A stretch of 64,000 nucleotides of DNA from Streptomyces sp. MA5143a (GCF_900290235.1 NZ_OLMK01000046.1:62001-126000), one strand, 5' to 3'. Counted from the first letter of the stretch, positions 48,193-56,419 are shown. Numbers and translations: made by a program. The notes: generated by a model from the sequence alone, not told the origin.

Positions 48193-49188
48193 CTACCCGG
48201 CGGTACCCGTGCCAGAAACCCTCGGGCTCTGGGTCGCGAGGAGACGGCGCCGGCGCCACAGCACCAGCGGAACCGCGCCCGCGAGACCGAGCGCGCCGGG
48301 CGCGGCGGCGCTCAGGTTCTGGTCGAAGGTGTCGGGAATCGGCAGCGTGGACCAGCGGGTGGGCGGCCAGGCGACCACGATGGCGCGGCCGACGACACTG
48401 TCCACCGGGACCATGCCCTTGTTCTTGTCGTTCTGGTGGTAACGGGAGTCCAGCGAGTTCTGCCGGTGGTCACCCATGACCCAGATTTTGCCCTCGGGTA
48501 CCTTCACCTTGAACTGGCCGCCGGTGTCGTCGACGGTGCAGGGGGTGTTGCCCGGGTACACATACGGCTCGTTCAGCGCCTTGCCGTTGACCTTCAAGGG
48601 GCCCGTGCCCTTGCACTCCACGGTGTCACCGGCGACGCCGACGACCCGCTTGATGAGGTCCTTCTCCTCCGCGGACGGCATCAGGCCGATCCAGCCGAGG
48701 ACCCGCTGCACGGGGTTGGGCTCCAGGGTGGGCTCGCCCTTGAGCCAGCCGGCCGGGTCGTGGAAGACGACGACCTCGCCGCGCTCCGGCTCGGAACCGA
48801 ACCAGGGGGTGAGCTTGTCGACCAGGACCCGGTCGCCCTCCTGGAGGGTGTTCTGCATCGAGTCCGACGGGATGGAGAACGCCTGGACCAGGAAGGTCTT
48901 GATCAGCAGCGCGAGGACCAGCGCGATCCCGATGAGGATCGGCAGTTCCTTCCAGAAGGAGCGCTGCTTCTTCTTGGGCGTACGGTTCTGCTCACCGTCG
49001 TCCGTCGAGGTCCGGGTGTCTTCCCCGCCGTTCGCCCCGTCCGGGTGGTCACTCCCGTCGGACACGGAACCCTCGGAACCCACGGCGTTCTCCGCGGCCG
49101 GGGAAGCCGCCTCGTCGGACTGCTCGGGCCGCTCCTCGGAACCACCGTGTCCGGACCGTGCGCCGACCGCCAAATCCCCCACATCCAC
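48193..49188 (-). CDS. sipY: Type I signal peptidase SipY
   Basis: This is a type I signal peptidase of 331 residues. A charged cytoplasmic lead of about 75 residues rich in Asp, Glu and Ser is followed by a membrane segment at 82-103, catalytic Ser110 (PSDSMQNT), Lys180 (IKRVVGVAGD) and the box E GDHRQNSLDSR. A second membrane segment lies near 290-308 and a basic tail (LWRRRRLLA) follows. The GTG at 49188 follows GTGAGGAGTG. The first 140 bases overlap the 3' end of sipX in another frame. By comparison with S. lividans this paralogue should be the major signal peptidase. Confidence 0.93.
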   Translation of the reverse strand: MDVGDLAVGARSGHGGSEERPEQSDEAASPAAENAVGSEGSVSDGSDHPDGANGGEDTRTSTDDGEQNRTPKKKQRSFWKELPILIGIALVLALLIKTFLVQAFSIPSDSMQNTLQEGDRVLVDKLTPWFGSEPERGEVVVFHDPAGWLKGEPTLEPNPVQRVLGWIGLMPSAEEKDLIKRVVGVAGDTVECKGTGPLKVNGKALNEPYVYPGNTPCTVDDTGGQFKVKVPEGKIWVMGDHRQNSLDSRYHQNDKNKGMVPVDSVVGRAIVVAWPPTRWSTLPIPDTFDQNLSAAAPGALGLAGAVPLVLWRRRRLLATQSPRVSGTGTAG

Positions 49189-50167
49189 TCCTCACGCCGT
49201 ACCGCCGCCCGCGCCACATCCGGTGCAGGCCCACCACTCCCATAACGAGCGGGAGTTCCGCAGGGGTCGGGAGGGGGATCAATCCGTTTCGATCCGCGGG
49301 GGCCACCCTATGCGAAGCGCCGAGGGCGATGGGCGACCCGCTCGGCACGGCGGAGAACGTGTCAGGCTCCTCCAACTGCCCCCAGTGGCCGACCGGCCAG
49401 GCGATGACCACGGCTCTGCCGACCACGGAGTCCATGGGGACCGTACCGCTGAACTGGGCCGTCTTCGAGTCGTCCGCCTGGTGGGCGCGTGAATCGGCCG
49501 AATTCTCGCGGTGGTCACCCATGACCCAGAGCCGTCCCTGGGGCACGGTGACCTGGAACTCCTGCGTGGAGGGCTTGTTGCCCGGGTGGACGTAGGCCGT
49601 CTCGTCCAGGGGCATGCCGTTGACGGTGACGCGGCCCTGGAGGTCGCAGCACTTGACGGTGTCGCCGCCGACCGCGACGACCCGCTTGATCAAATCCTTC
49701 TCGTCGTCGGACGGAAGCAGTCCGATGAACTGCAGACCCTCCTTGATCTGCTTGATGACGATGGGGTCCTCGGTCGTGGCCGTGGTCTGCTCGTCCTCCA
49801 GCCAGCCGCCGGGGTCCTTGAAGACGACGACGTCGCCCCGGACCGGCTTCGAACCGAACCACGGGGTGAGCTTGTCGACCAGGACGCGGTCGCCGATCTG
49901 GATCGTCTGCTCCATGGAGCCCGACGGGATCACGAACGCCTGGACGAGAAAGGTCTTCAGGACCAGCGCTATCAGGACGGCGACACCGACGAGGAGCGGG
50001 ATCTCCTTGACCGCCGAGCGGCGCCTGCGCCGTTTGATCTTGCGGGCGAGCTTGCGCCGCTCGACCCGGCTCGGCCGGGCGGCACCGCCGGCTCGCCGGG
50101 TGCCGGTGGGCAGCAGATTCTCGGACGGGGCGCTGGCGGCACCGCGGGGCCTGCCACGGTTACCCAT
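49049..50167 (-). CDS. sipX: Type I signal peptidase SipX with overlapping 3' end
   Basis: This is a type I signal peptidase of 372 residues as encoded. A basic lead (RKIKRRRRRS), membrane segment at 57-78, catalytic Ser84 (PSGSMEQT), Lys161 (IKRVVAVGGD) and box E GDHRENSADSR are present. A short hydrophobic segment ends near MGVVGLHRMW. Beyond that, about 55 residues are Arg/Gly-rich and are the sipY start region read in another frame, so sipX and sipY overlap by 140 bases. The homologous S. lividans protein is about 320 residues. The tail may reflect loss of a stop codon or a one-base error. The ATG at 50167 overlaps the sipW stop (ATGGGTAA). Confidence 0.9.
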   Translation of the reverse strand: MGNRGRPRGAASAPSENLLPTGTRRAGGAARPSRVERRKLARKIKRRRRRSAVKEIPLLVGVAVLIALVLKTFLVQAFVIPSGSMEQTIQIGDRVLVDKLTPWFGSKPVRGDVVVFKDPGGWLEDEQTTATTEDPIVIKQIKEGLQFIGLLPSDDEKDLIKRVVAVGGDTVKCCDLQGRVTVNGMPLDETAYVHPGNKPSTQEFQVTVPQGRLWVMGDHRENSADSRAHQADDSKTAQFSGTVPMDSVVGRAVVIAWPVGHWGQLEEPDTFSAVPSGSPIALGASHRVAPADRNGLIPLPTPAELPLVMGVVGLHRMWRGRRYGVRSGCGGFGGRRTVRTRWFRGAARAVRRGGFPGRGERRGFRGFRVRRE

Positions 50168-50906
50168 GCGCACCGCCGGCGGCGGGCACGCGCGCGTAGG
50201 CGTCGGGACGGTGCAGACGCGTCCAGTGGTCCGCGGGCCAGGCGATCCAGTCGGCCCGGCCGATCACGGCGTCGAGGGGGATCATGCCGCCACCCGGGGA
50301 GCCCAGGTGGTCGCGGGAGTCGCTGGAGTCGCCGCGGTGGTCGCCCAGGAGGAACAGGCGCCCCTCGGGTACGACCACGTCGAAGGGCACGCTCGACGGG
50401 CTGTCCCCCGGGTACAGAAACGACGACTCGTCGACCGACCGGCCGTTCACCTCAAGCCTCCCCTCCTGGTCGCAGCAGACCACCCGATCTCCCCCCACGC
50501 CGACAACGCGCTTGACGTAGTCGGCGTTCCCGAAGTAGCCGGTGCCGTCGAAGACGACGACGTCACCTCGCCGCGGCTCAGAACCGAAACGGTACGCCAA
50601 CTTATTTACGAGAACGCGGTCCCCGATCCTCAATGAACGCTCCATGGAGCTGCTGGGAATCTGGAACGGCTGCATCACGAAGGTGTTGAAGAGCGTCAGA
50701 AAGAGCAGGCAGATCAGTACGGCAAGGGTGTATCGCCCACCCGGAACGGACTCGGCGGCGCGGTCCGCCCATGCGAAACGCGACCGCCCCTCAGGCCGCT
50801 CCGTGTCCGAGGTCTCCTCGGAACCGGCCGGGACTGATGACGTCCCGGCTTCGGAAGGGCGGGGGGAGCGGTCGCGCTCCGTGTACTGCTGTGCCTCGTT
50901 GTCCAT
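50160..50906 (-). CDS. sipW: Type I signal peptidase SipW
   Basis: This type I signal peptidase (248 residues) has a single N-terminal membrane segment at 58-78, catalytic Ser87 in PSSSMERS and Lys132 in YVKRVVGVGGD. The box E GDHRGDSSDSR is intact. It lacks the C-terminal membrane segment seen in sipY and sipZ, so it has the usual Gram-positive topology. The ATG at 50906 is 46 bases after rplS, so the signal peptidase genes follow the ribosomal protein gene closely and may share its transcript. It is the first of the four paralogues. Confidence 0.93.
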   Translation of the reverse strand: MDNEAQQYTERDRSPRPSEAGTSSVPAGSEETSDTERPEGRSRFAWADRAAESVPGGRYTLAVLICLLFLTLFNTFVMQPFQIPSSSMERSLRIGDRVLVNKLAYRFGSEPRRGDVVVFDGTGYFGNADYVKRVVGVGGDRVVCCDQEGRLEVNGRSVDESSFLYPGDSPSSVPFDVVVPEGRLFLLGDHRGDSSDSRDHLGSPGGGMIPLDAVIGRADWIAWPADHWTRLHRPDAYARVPAAGGAHG

Positions 50907-50952
50907 CGGGGCCAGATGGTATCCGGCCCCTCTGTGACACGTGGGCGCGCGC

Positions 50953-51303
50953 TCAGTTCTCGCGCTTCTCCTTGATCTTCGCCGCCTTGCCGCGCAGCTC
51001 GCGCAGGTAGTACAGCTTGGCGCGACGGACGTCACCGCGGGTGACGAGCTCGATCTTCTCGACGATCGGGGTGTGCACCGGGAAGGTGCGCTCGACGCCG
51101 ACGGAGAACGAGACCTTGCGGACCGTGAAGGTCTCGCGGACACCGGCGCCCTGGCGGCGGATCACAACGCCCTTGAACTGCTGCACACGGGAGCGGTTGC
51201 CCTCGATGACGCGGACGTGGACGTTGACGGTGTCACCCGGGCGGAAGGCCGGGATGTCGCTGCGCAGCGACGCGGAGTCGACGGAGTCGAGCAGGTGAGA
51301 CAT
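50953..51303 (-). CDS. rplS: 50S ribosomal protein L19
   Basis: This is ribosomal protein L19 of 116 residues, complete: MSHLLDSVDSASLRSDIPAF, PGDTVNVHVRVIEGNRSRVQQFKGVVI, GVRETFTVRKVSFSVGVERTFP and the C-terminal RRAKLYYLRELRGKAAKIKE (family regions given in order). It lies at the 30S-50S interface near the 16S-23S bridge. The ATG at 51303 follows AAAGCAGACGCA. A 134-base gap separates it from trmD. Confidence 0.96.
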   Translation of the reverse strand: MSHLLDSVDSASLRSDIPAFRPGDTVNVHVRVIEGNRSRVQQFKGVVIRRQGAGVRETFTVRKVSFSVGVERTFPVHTPIVEKIELVTRGDVRRAKLYYLRELRGKAAKIKEKREN

Positions 51304-51437
51304 TGCGTCTGCTTTCTTCGCCCATGCCACAGGTCATAGGCGGGAGCTAGGTTTTCCAAGAGGATGCTGTCCGTGTCGGGGCGGGCGTCGTGTCCCCCTG
51401 TGGCAGGGGCGCGCGCCGGACGACGCACAACAGCGGC

Positions 51438-52271
51438 CTATTCTTCCACGCCCTCCAGCCGACGCCAAAATCGGCCGTGGGGCTCGCCCTCGGGGTCGGG
51501 GGCCCAGCCCAGGATGGAGAGCATCTCCCGGTCCTTCTTGTCGAAGGCCTTGGGGTCGCAACGCTCGATGAGGTCGGGCCGGTTGGCCGTCGTGCGCCTC
51601 AGGGCCTCGTCCCGGCGCCAGCGCGCGATCTTGCCGTGGTGGCCGCTGAGCAGCACCTCGGGGATGTCCCGGCCGCGCCACTCGGGCGGCTTCGTGTAGA
51701 CCGGCCCCTCCAGGAGGTTGGCCATGGCGCCGGGCGCGAAGGAGTCGTCCTGGTGGGACTCGGCGTTGCCGAGGACCCCGGGCAGCAGACGGGCCACGGC
51801 CTCCGTGATGACGAGGACGGCCGCCTCGCCGCCGGCGAGCACGTAGTCGCCGATGGACACCTCGTACACGGGCATCCGGGTGGCGTACTCGTCGATGACA
51901 CGGCGGTCGATGCCCTCGTAGCGGGCCGGGGTGAAGACCAGCCAGGGCCGCTCGGAGAGTTCGACGGCCAGGGTCTGGGTGAAGGGGCGGCCGCTCGGGG
52001 TGGGGACGATGAGGGCGGGCCGGCGGGCGCCGGTCTCGTAGCCGTCGGCGAGTGCGGAGTCCAGCGCGTCGCCCCAGGGTTCGGTCTTCATGACCATGCC
52101 GGGGCCGCCGCCGTACGGCGTGTCGTCGACGGTGTTGTGCCGGTCGTACGTCCAGGAGCGCAGATCATGCACGTGCACATTCAGCTGTCCACGCGCGCGT
52201 GCCTTCCCGACGAGGGAGACGTTCAGCGGGTCGAGGTACTCGGGGAAGATCGTGACGACGTCGAGCCGCAT
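51438..52271 (-). CDS. trmD: tRNA (guanine37-N1)-methyltransferase TrmD
   Basis: This SPOUT-class enzyme of 277 residues methylates G37 of tRNAs that read CNN codons and prevents frameshifting. It has the N-terminal DVVTIFPEY, HNTVDDTPYGGGPGMVMK, RYEGIDRRVIDEY and the trefoil-knot segment ISIGDYVLAGGEAAVLVI read as VSIGDYVLAGGE. The C-terminal linker and small helical domain contains PPEWRGRDIPEVLLSGHHGKI. The ATG overlaps the rimM stop as TGATG, so translation is coupled. It is normal in every respect. Confidence 0.96.
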   Translation of the reverse strand: MRLDVVTIFPEYLDPLNVSLVGKARARGQLNVHVHDLRSWTYDRHNTVDDTPYGGGPGMVMKTEPWGDALDSALADGYETGARRPALIVPTPSGRPFTQTLAVELSERPWLVFTPARYEGIDRRVIDEYATRMPVYEVSIGDYVLAGGEAAVLVITEAVARLLPGVLGNAESHQDDSFAPGAMANLLEGPVYTKPPEWRGRDIPEVLLSGHHGKIARWRRDEALRRTTANRPDLIERCDPKAFDKKDREMLSILGWAPDPEGEPHGRFWRRLEGVEE

Positions 52272-52813
52272 CAGGCCTCGTCCCGTGACGACGCGATCTC
52301 CGCGCGGTCGTCGATCAGTCCGGCCGGCGGGTCGATGACCGCGCGCTGCTCCTCCAGGTCGATCTCGGTGACGATCTCCTCGACGAAGGGGATCATCACC
52401 TCGCTGCCGTCGGGTCGCTCGACGATGAAGAGGTCCTGGGACGGCAGGTGCGAGATCTCGGTGATCCGGCCGACCTCGATCCCGTCCTTGGTGACCACGT
52501 CGAGGTCGATCAGCTGGTGGTCGTAGTACTCGTCCTCTTCCTCGGGGAGTTCCTCCGGGTCCACCTCGGCGATCAACAGGGTGTTGCGCAGCGCCTCCGC
52601 GGCGTTGCGGTCCTTCACGCCCTCGAAGCGCAGCAGGAGGCGGCCGCTGTGCACCCGCCCGGTCTCGATGGTGAGGGGCCCCGTCGAGGCGGGGTCGGTG
52701 GCCAGTACGGCGCCGGGCGCGAGCCTCAGCTCCGGCTCGTCGGTACGTACTTCGACGGTGACCTCGCCCTTGATGCCGTGGGCGCGGCCGATCCGTGCGA
52801 CTACCAGCTGCAC
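52271..52813 (-). CDS. rimM: 16S rRNA processing protein RimM
   Basis: This is RimM of 180 residues, which assists maturation of the 30S head together with S19. The N-terminal beta-barrel carries VARIGRAHGIKGEVTVEVRTD (the pattern GRPHGIKG). The acidic mid loop EELPEEEDEYYDHQL and the PRC-type C-terminal barrel with VGRITEISHLPSQDLFIVERPDG and DLEEQRAVIDPPAGL follow. The GTG at 52813 follows GGAGATCAAGC; the in-frame codons upstream have no initiation context. It is coupled to trmD by overlap and separated from khpA by a hairpin. Confidence 0.94.
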   Translation of the reverse strand: MQLVVARIGRAHGIKGEVTVEVRTDEPELRLAPGAVLATDPASTGPLTIETGRVHSGRLLLRFEGVKDRNAAEALRNTLLIAEVDPEELPEEEDEYYDHQLIDLDVVTKDGIEVGRITEISHLPSQDLFIVERPDGSEVMIPFVEEIVTEIDLEEQRAVIDPPAGLIDDRAEIASSRDEA

Positions 52814-52860
52814 TGTGCTTGATCTCCTGTCATCGGACGGTCCGGACGACCGTACGACGT

Positions 52861-52896
52861 CGGGCCGGGGACGGCTCGATGGCCTTCCCCGGCCCG
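52861..52896 (-). terminator. Hairpin between khpA and rimM
   Basis: Perfect 11-base arms CGGGCCGGGGA (52861-52871) and TCCCCGGCCCG (52886-52896) flank a 14-base loop. It lies 20 bases after khpA and 48 bases before rimM and may be a partial terminator or processing site within the rpsP operon. Confidence 0.65.
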
Positions 52897-52916
52897 AGCC
52901 GGTGCTGCGAATTGCG

Positions 52917-53156
52917 TCAGCGGACGTGATCCACGTCGACGAGGTCGACACGGACTCCGCGGCCGCCGATGGCACCCACGACGGTGCGCAGGGCGCGGGC
53001 GGTACGGCCGTTGCGGCCGATCACCTTGCCGAGGTCATCGGGGTGGACCCGGACCTCGAGGACGCGCCCGCGACGCAGGTTGCGCGAGGCGACCTGTACG
53101 TCGTCGGGGTAGTCGACGATGCCCTTGACGAGGTGCTCGAGAGCCTCCTCGAGCAT
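52917..53156 (-). CDS. khpA: KH-domain RNA-binding protein KhpA
   Basis: This small KH-domain protein of 79 residues has the motif GKVIGRNGRTARALRTVV (residues 42-59), which forms the nucleic-acid-binding loop. The rest gives the type II KH fold. KhpA, with or without KhpB, is an RNA chaperone that affects cell shape and cell wall genes in several Gram-positive species. It starts 2 bases after rpsP stops and the two are probably coupled. Confidence 0.93.
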   Translation of the reverse strand: MLEEALEHLVKGIVDYPDDVQVASRNLRRGRVLEVRVHPDDLGKVIGRNGRTARALRTVVGAIGGRGVRVDLVDVDHVR

Positions 53157-53158
53157 GC

Positions 53159-53587
53159 TCAGGCCTCGGTCGACTCAGACGAAGACGACTCGGCCGCGGC
53201 CTCGTCCTTCTTCTCAGCCTTCTTCTTCTGGGTGATCGCCTCACCCTTGCCCTCGTCGTCGCCGCCCAGGGCCTCGAACGACGGGCGGGAGGACTTCGGC
53301 TGAGCCACGAGGAGCGGCGCCGGAGCGGGCTCGCCCTTGAACTTCTGCCAGTCGCCGGTCTTCTTCAGGATGGCGAGCACGGGCTCGGTCGGCTGCGCGC
53401 CGACACCCAGCCAGTAGGCGACGCGGTCCGCGTCGACCTCGATGACCGAGGGGTTGTACGTCGGGTGGTACTTGCCGATCTCCTCGATCGCACGACCGTC
53501 ACGACGGGTACGGGAGTCGGCGACGACGATGCGGTAGTGAGGCGAACGGATCTTGCCCAGACGCTTCAGCTTGATCTTGACTGCCAC
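53159..53587 (-). CDS. rpsP: 30S ribosomal protein S16
   Basis: This ribosomal protein S16 (142 residues) has a normal core of about 85 residues: KIKLKRLGKIRSPHYRIVVADSRTRRDGR and YNPSVIEVDADRVAYWLGVGAQPTEPV. An acidic/basic C-terminal extension of some 55 residues (KKKAEKKDEAAAESSSS) follows and is common in actinomycetes. The start is a GTG at 53587 after CCAGGAGAACC. It heads the rpsP-khpA-rimM-trmD-rplS group. Confidence 0.95.
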   Translation of the reverse strand: MAVKIKLKRLGKIRSPHYRIVVADSRTRRDGRAIEEIGKYHPTYNPSVIEVDADRVAYWLGVGAQPTEPVLAILKKTGDWQKFKGEPAPAPLLVAQPKSSRPSFEALGGDDEGKGEAITQKKKAEKKDEAAAESSSSESTEA

Positions 53588-53945
53588 GGGAGTGGGTTCT
53601 CCTGGATTTGACGTGGTTGGGCACGGCGAGAATGCCGCGTGGGGTTGCGGTACCCGAGTGCCCGATGGACGCGTCAGCCGGAGGAGAGAGGGGTCCTGTG
53701 CGACTGTCGAGTACAGCTAGCCATTGTGCCACACCCCACGGGTCCCGCTTGCCGCGAGGGGGCGCGTGCGGCCATGCCGGAGCGGCACCCCGCGCCAGGG
53801 GTGCGTCGCGCTCACCGGCGCGTGGAGGATGCCGCCGGGACGGCACCCTCCACACCCGACTCGACGTGAGGCCCGTTGTACGACTCGACGTACGACTCAC
53901 TGGTACGGCCGCCACGAGCAGCCGTCTGTTCAGTTCGTCGTCGCG
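53588..53945. other. Control region upstream of rpsP
   Basis: This 358-base stretch holds the rpsP promoter and leader and, at 53822-53853, the terminator of the SprT-like gene. GTACGACTC occurs twice in direct orientation (about 53877-53899). I see no gene in any frame with a conserved pattern. Confidence 0.55.
53822..53853 (-). terminator. Terminator after the SprT-like gene
   Basis: A 13-pair stem with one mismatch (GTGGAGG-A-TGCCG at 53822-53834, CGGCA-C-CCTCCAC at 53841-53853) and a 6-base loop lies about 90 bases after the SprT-like stop codon. Confidence 0.68.
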
Positions 53946-54542
53946 TCACGCCGCGCCCACGACCTCCGGGATCCGGAAGGGCTTCCCGCAGCCGCCGCAG
54001 ACGATGGGGGCCTGGGCGAGTACGGAGGGGACGACCCGGACGTTGCGTCCGCAGTCGCAGACCGCCTTGACCCGGACGCCTCCACCGGAGGAGCCGTGGC
54101 GGGCGGCCGGGCCCCGGAAGCTGCGGGCCGTGTCGGCGGAGGTGGCCGCCGTGTGGGCCTTCAGGGCGCGTTGCAGTCTCTCGATGGTCGGGCGGTAGCG
54201 ACGCTTCGCCTCGGGGTTGAGGGTGACCAGCGAGAAGCCGCTGCTGGGATGCGGTTCCTCGGGGTGGTCGAGACCCAGTTCCTCGGCGATCGCGAGGAAT
54301 CTCCGGTTGTGGTAGCGGCCGGCGCGGGAGGTGTCGCGGACCCCGCGGGCGGCGGCGATGCCGTGGACTGCCTCATGGAGCAGTCGCTCGAAGGAGAGTT
54401 CGTGCCCGCATGCGGACGACGACTCCCCGATCAGGGACTCGGGGGCGGCAAGATCCGGCAGCTCGGGGTGGTACCGCTGAATGTCGGCCCACGCCTGCGC
54501 CAGCTCTGCGGCGAGAACGGGTGGTGTCTGTGTCGTGCTCAC
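53946..54542 (-). CDS. SprT-like zinc protein with C-terminal zinc ribbon
   Basis: This protein of 198 residues has the zinc-metalloprotease-like helix LLHEAVHGIAAARGV (HExxH at about 55-59) near the start. A third likely ligand follows in the RYHNRRFLAIAEELGLD segment. A C-terminal zinc ribbon has CDCGRNVRVV and CGGCGKPF, giving two Cys pairs. The arrangement is that of SprT/SprT-like proteins, which in eukaryotes cleave DNA-protein crosslinks. In bacteria the role is unknown. The GTG at 54542 lacks a strong ribosome-binding site. The gene stands alone between rpsP and proS. The exact enzyme activity is an inference from motif order. Confidence 0.82.
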   Translation of the reverse strand: MSTTQTPPVLAAELAQAWADIQRYHPELPDLAAPESLIGESSSACGHELSFERLLHEAVHGIAAARGVRDTSRAGRYHNRRFLAIAEELGLDHPEEPHPSSGFSLVTLNPEAKRRYRPTIERLQRALKAHTAATSADTARSFRGPAARHGSSGGGVRVKAVCDCGRNVRVVPSVLAQAPIVCGGCGKPFRIPEVVGAA

Positions 54543-54706
54543 GTAATGACAACGAGCCTGAGTGCCCCTGTGTTCCGATTCCGGGGCATCCCAAATAATT
54601 TGCACGTACCCGTCAGTTGCCGCTAGTGCGTCCCGACGAGGGCGGGTGCGCTGATCTGCGGAGAAGCCTCGCAGCTCCATACAAGGCGGTACGTAGTAAC
54701 ACGTAG

Positions 54707-54739
54707 CCCCGGCGCGTAGACAAGGTCCGCGCGCCGGGG
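54707..54739 (-). terminator. Terminator after proS
   Basis: Perfect 10-base arms CCCCGGCGCG (54707-54716) and CGCGCCGGGG (54730-54739) with a 13-base loop lie 63 bases after the proS stop codon. Confidence 0.82.
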
Positions 54740-54801
54740 CACCTGTGGTCGTCAGATGCGCAAGGGGCGTTTCGGTCGCTCTCGCGACGGAACGGATCGC
54801 T

Positions 54802-56217
54802 CTAGTAAGCGCGCGCCACAACCGCGACGTTACCGGGTGCGTCGTAGGAGTCGGGCACCGACCCGTCCTCGGCGACCAGACACCGTACGCTCGCGGCGTG
54901 CTCCGCGAGCTCGGCCTCGCCCTTCTCGCCGAGCACGGCCCAGGGGATGCGCGCCCAGCCGCCCGCGCCGGCCGCCTCGACGGCCTCGCCGAGCGTCGAC
55001 ACCTCGGTCGTACGGGACTCCCGGCGCTCGCGCGACTGCCGCAGGAGAAGCGCCTGGTCCTCCTCGAGGATCGTGGGCAGCAGCCCCACGAGGGAGTCGA
55101 TCGCCACCGCTTCCTTGCCGCCGGGGATGCGGCGGGCGAGCATCGCGGTGCCGCTCTCCAGGTCGCGGGGGCCGACCTCGACACGGACGGGGACGCCCTT
55201 CAGCTCCCAGTCGACGGCGCGGCGGCCGAACGGGACGTCCGTGCGGTCGTCCACGTGGACGCGTACGCCCGCGGCCTTCAGCCGGTCGCCGATCTCGCGG
55301 ACCTTGGCCAGAACCGCGTCGTCGCCCTTGATCGCGAGGACGACGGCCTGGATGTGGGCGAGGCGCGGCGGCACCCGCAGGCCGTTGTCGTCGCCGTGCA
55401 TCATCACCAGGGCGCCGATCATGCGGGTGGTGGAGCCCCAGGAGGTCTGCCAGACGAGTTCCTGCCTGCCCTCCTTCGACAGGTACTGGGTGGTGAAGGC
55501 CTTGGCGAAGTTCTGGCCCAACTCATGGCTGGTGGCCATCTGGAGGGCCTTGCCGTCGCCCATCATGCCTTCGAGGGTCAGGGTGTTGACGGCACCCGCG
55601 AAGCGCTCCTTGACGGTCTTGCGGCCGGGGACGACGTCCATCGCGAGGACGTTCACCATGAAGTCCTCGTAGACCTCCCGATGGATGTGCGCGGCGAAGT
55701 CGCGCGCCTCCTCGTACGTCGCGTGCGCCGTGTGTCCCTCCTGCCAGAGGAATTCGCTGGTGCGCAGGAACAGTCGGGGGCGCAGTTCCCAACGGACCAC
55801 GTTGGCCCATTGGTTGATCAGCAGGGGCAGGTCGCGGTAGCTCTGGATCCACTTCGAGAAGTAGTCGTTGATGATCATCTCGGAGGTGGGGCGGACCACC
55901 GCGGGCTCCTCGAGCTCCTTGCCGCCGCCGTGCGTCACCACCGCCAGTTCGGGCGCGAAGCCCTCGACGTGCTCGGCCTCCCTGGTCAGGTACGACTGCG
56001 GGATCAGGAGGGGGAAGTACGCGTTCTGCGTGCCCGTCTCCTTGATCCGGGCGTCCATCTCCTGCTGCATCCGCTCCCAGATCCCGTACCCGTACGGTCG
56101 GATGACCATGGTGCCGCGCACCGGGCCGTTGTCGGCCAGTTCCGCCTTGGCGATCAGGTCCTGGTACCAGCGCGGGAAGTCGTCCGCCCGGGGGGTGAGA
56201 ACGGGTGCTTTAGCCAT
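54802..56217 (-). CDS. proS: Proline-tRNA ligase, eukaryote/archaeal (type 3) form
   Basis: This prolyl-tRNA synthetase of 471 residues is of the type 3 (ProS/TyePro) group, not the longer bacterial form with an editing insertion. It shows RPYGYGIWERMQQEMD, FAPELAVVTH, VVRPTSEMIINDYFSKWIQS, INQWANVVRWE, FLRTSEFLWQEGHTAHAT and QMATSHELGQNFAKAF. These are motifs 1-3 of class II synthetases in eukaryote/archaeal form. The anticodon domain ends in a terminal Tyr (VVARAY), as in type 3 enzymes, but most Cys of the usual C-terminal zinc site are gone. The ATG at 56217 has a weak ribosome-binding site. A separate housekeeping enzyme probably exists elsewhere; this is inference. Confidence 0.9.
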   Translation of the reverse strand: MAKAPVLTPRADDFPRWYQDLIAKAELADNGPVRGTMVIRPYGYGIWERMQQEMDARIKETGTQNAYFPLLIPQSYLTREAEHVEGFAPELAVVTHGGGKELEEPAVVRPTSEMIINDYFSKWIQSYRDLPLLINQWANVVRWELRPRLFLRTSEFLWQEGHTAHATYEEARDFAAHIHREVYEDFMVNVLAMDVVPGRKTVKERFAGAVNTLTLEGMMGDGKALQMATSHELGQNFAKAFTTQYLSKEGRQELVWQTSWGSTTRMIGALVMMHGDDNGLRVPPRLAHIQAVVLAIKGDDAVLAKVREIGDRLKAAGVRVHVDDRTDVPFGRRAVDWELKGVPVRVEVGPRDLESGTAMLARRIPGGKEAVAIDSLVGLLPTILEEDQALLLRQSRERRESRTTEVSTLGEAVEAAGAGGWARIPWAVLGEKGEAELAEHAASVRCLVAEDGSVPDSYDAPGNVAVVARAY

Positions 56218-56419
56218 GTCGCGATCGTACGGGCCCACGTTGCGGGGATGTGAATTCTTTTATCCACGCGTAGACAGTCTGCAAACCGGTGTCCGCTACC
56301 CCTGGACGGCACGCCAGGTGCGGAGTTATCTGGCATACGGGGGGAGTGCGAGCGCACTGTCACGGGGGCCCTGAAAACGGGCACAGAGACGACTCTCGGC
56401 GGATTGGGGCGCTTTCGAT

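Noticed and set aside
54543..54801. T-box or other riboswitch near proS
   Set aside because: The region is downstream of proS, not upstream, and shows only the proS terminator. No T-box sequence was found on either strand near the proS start.
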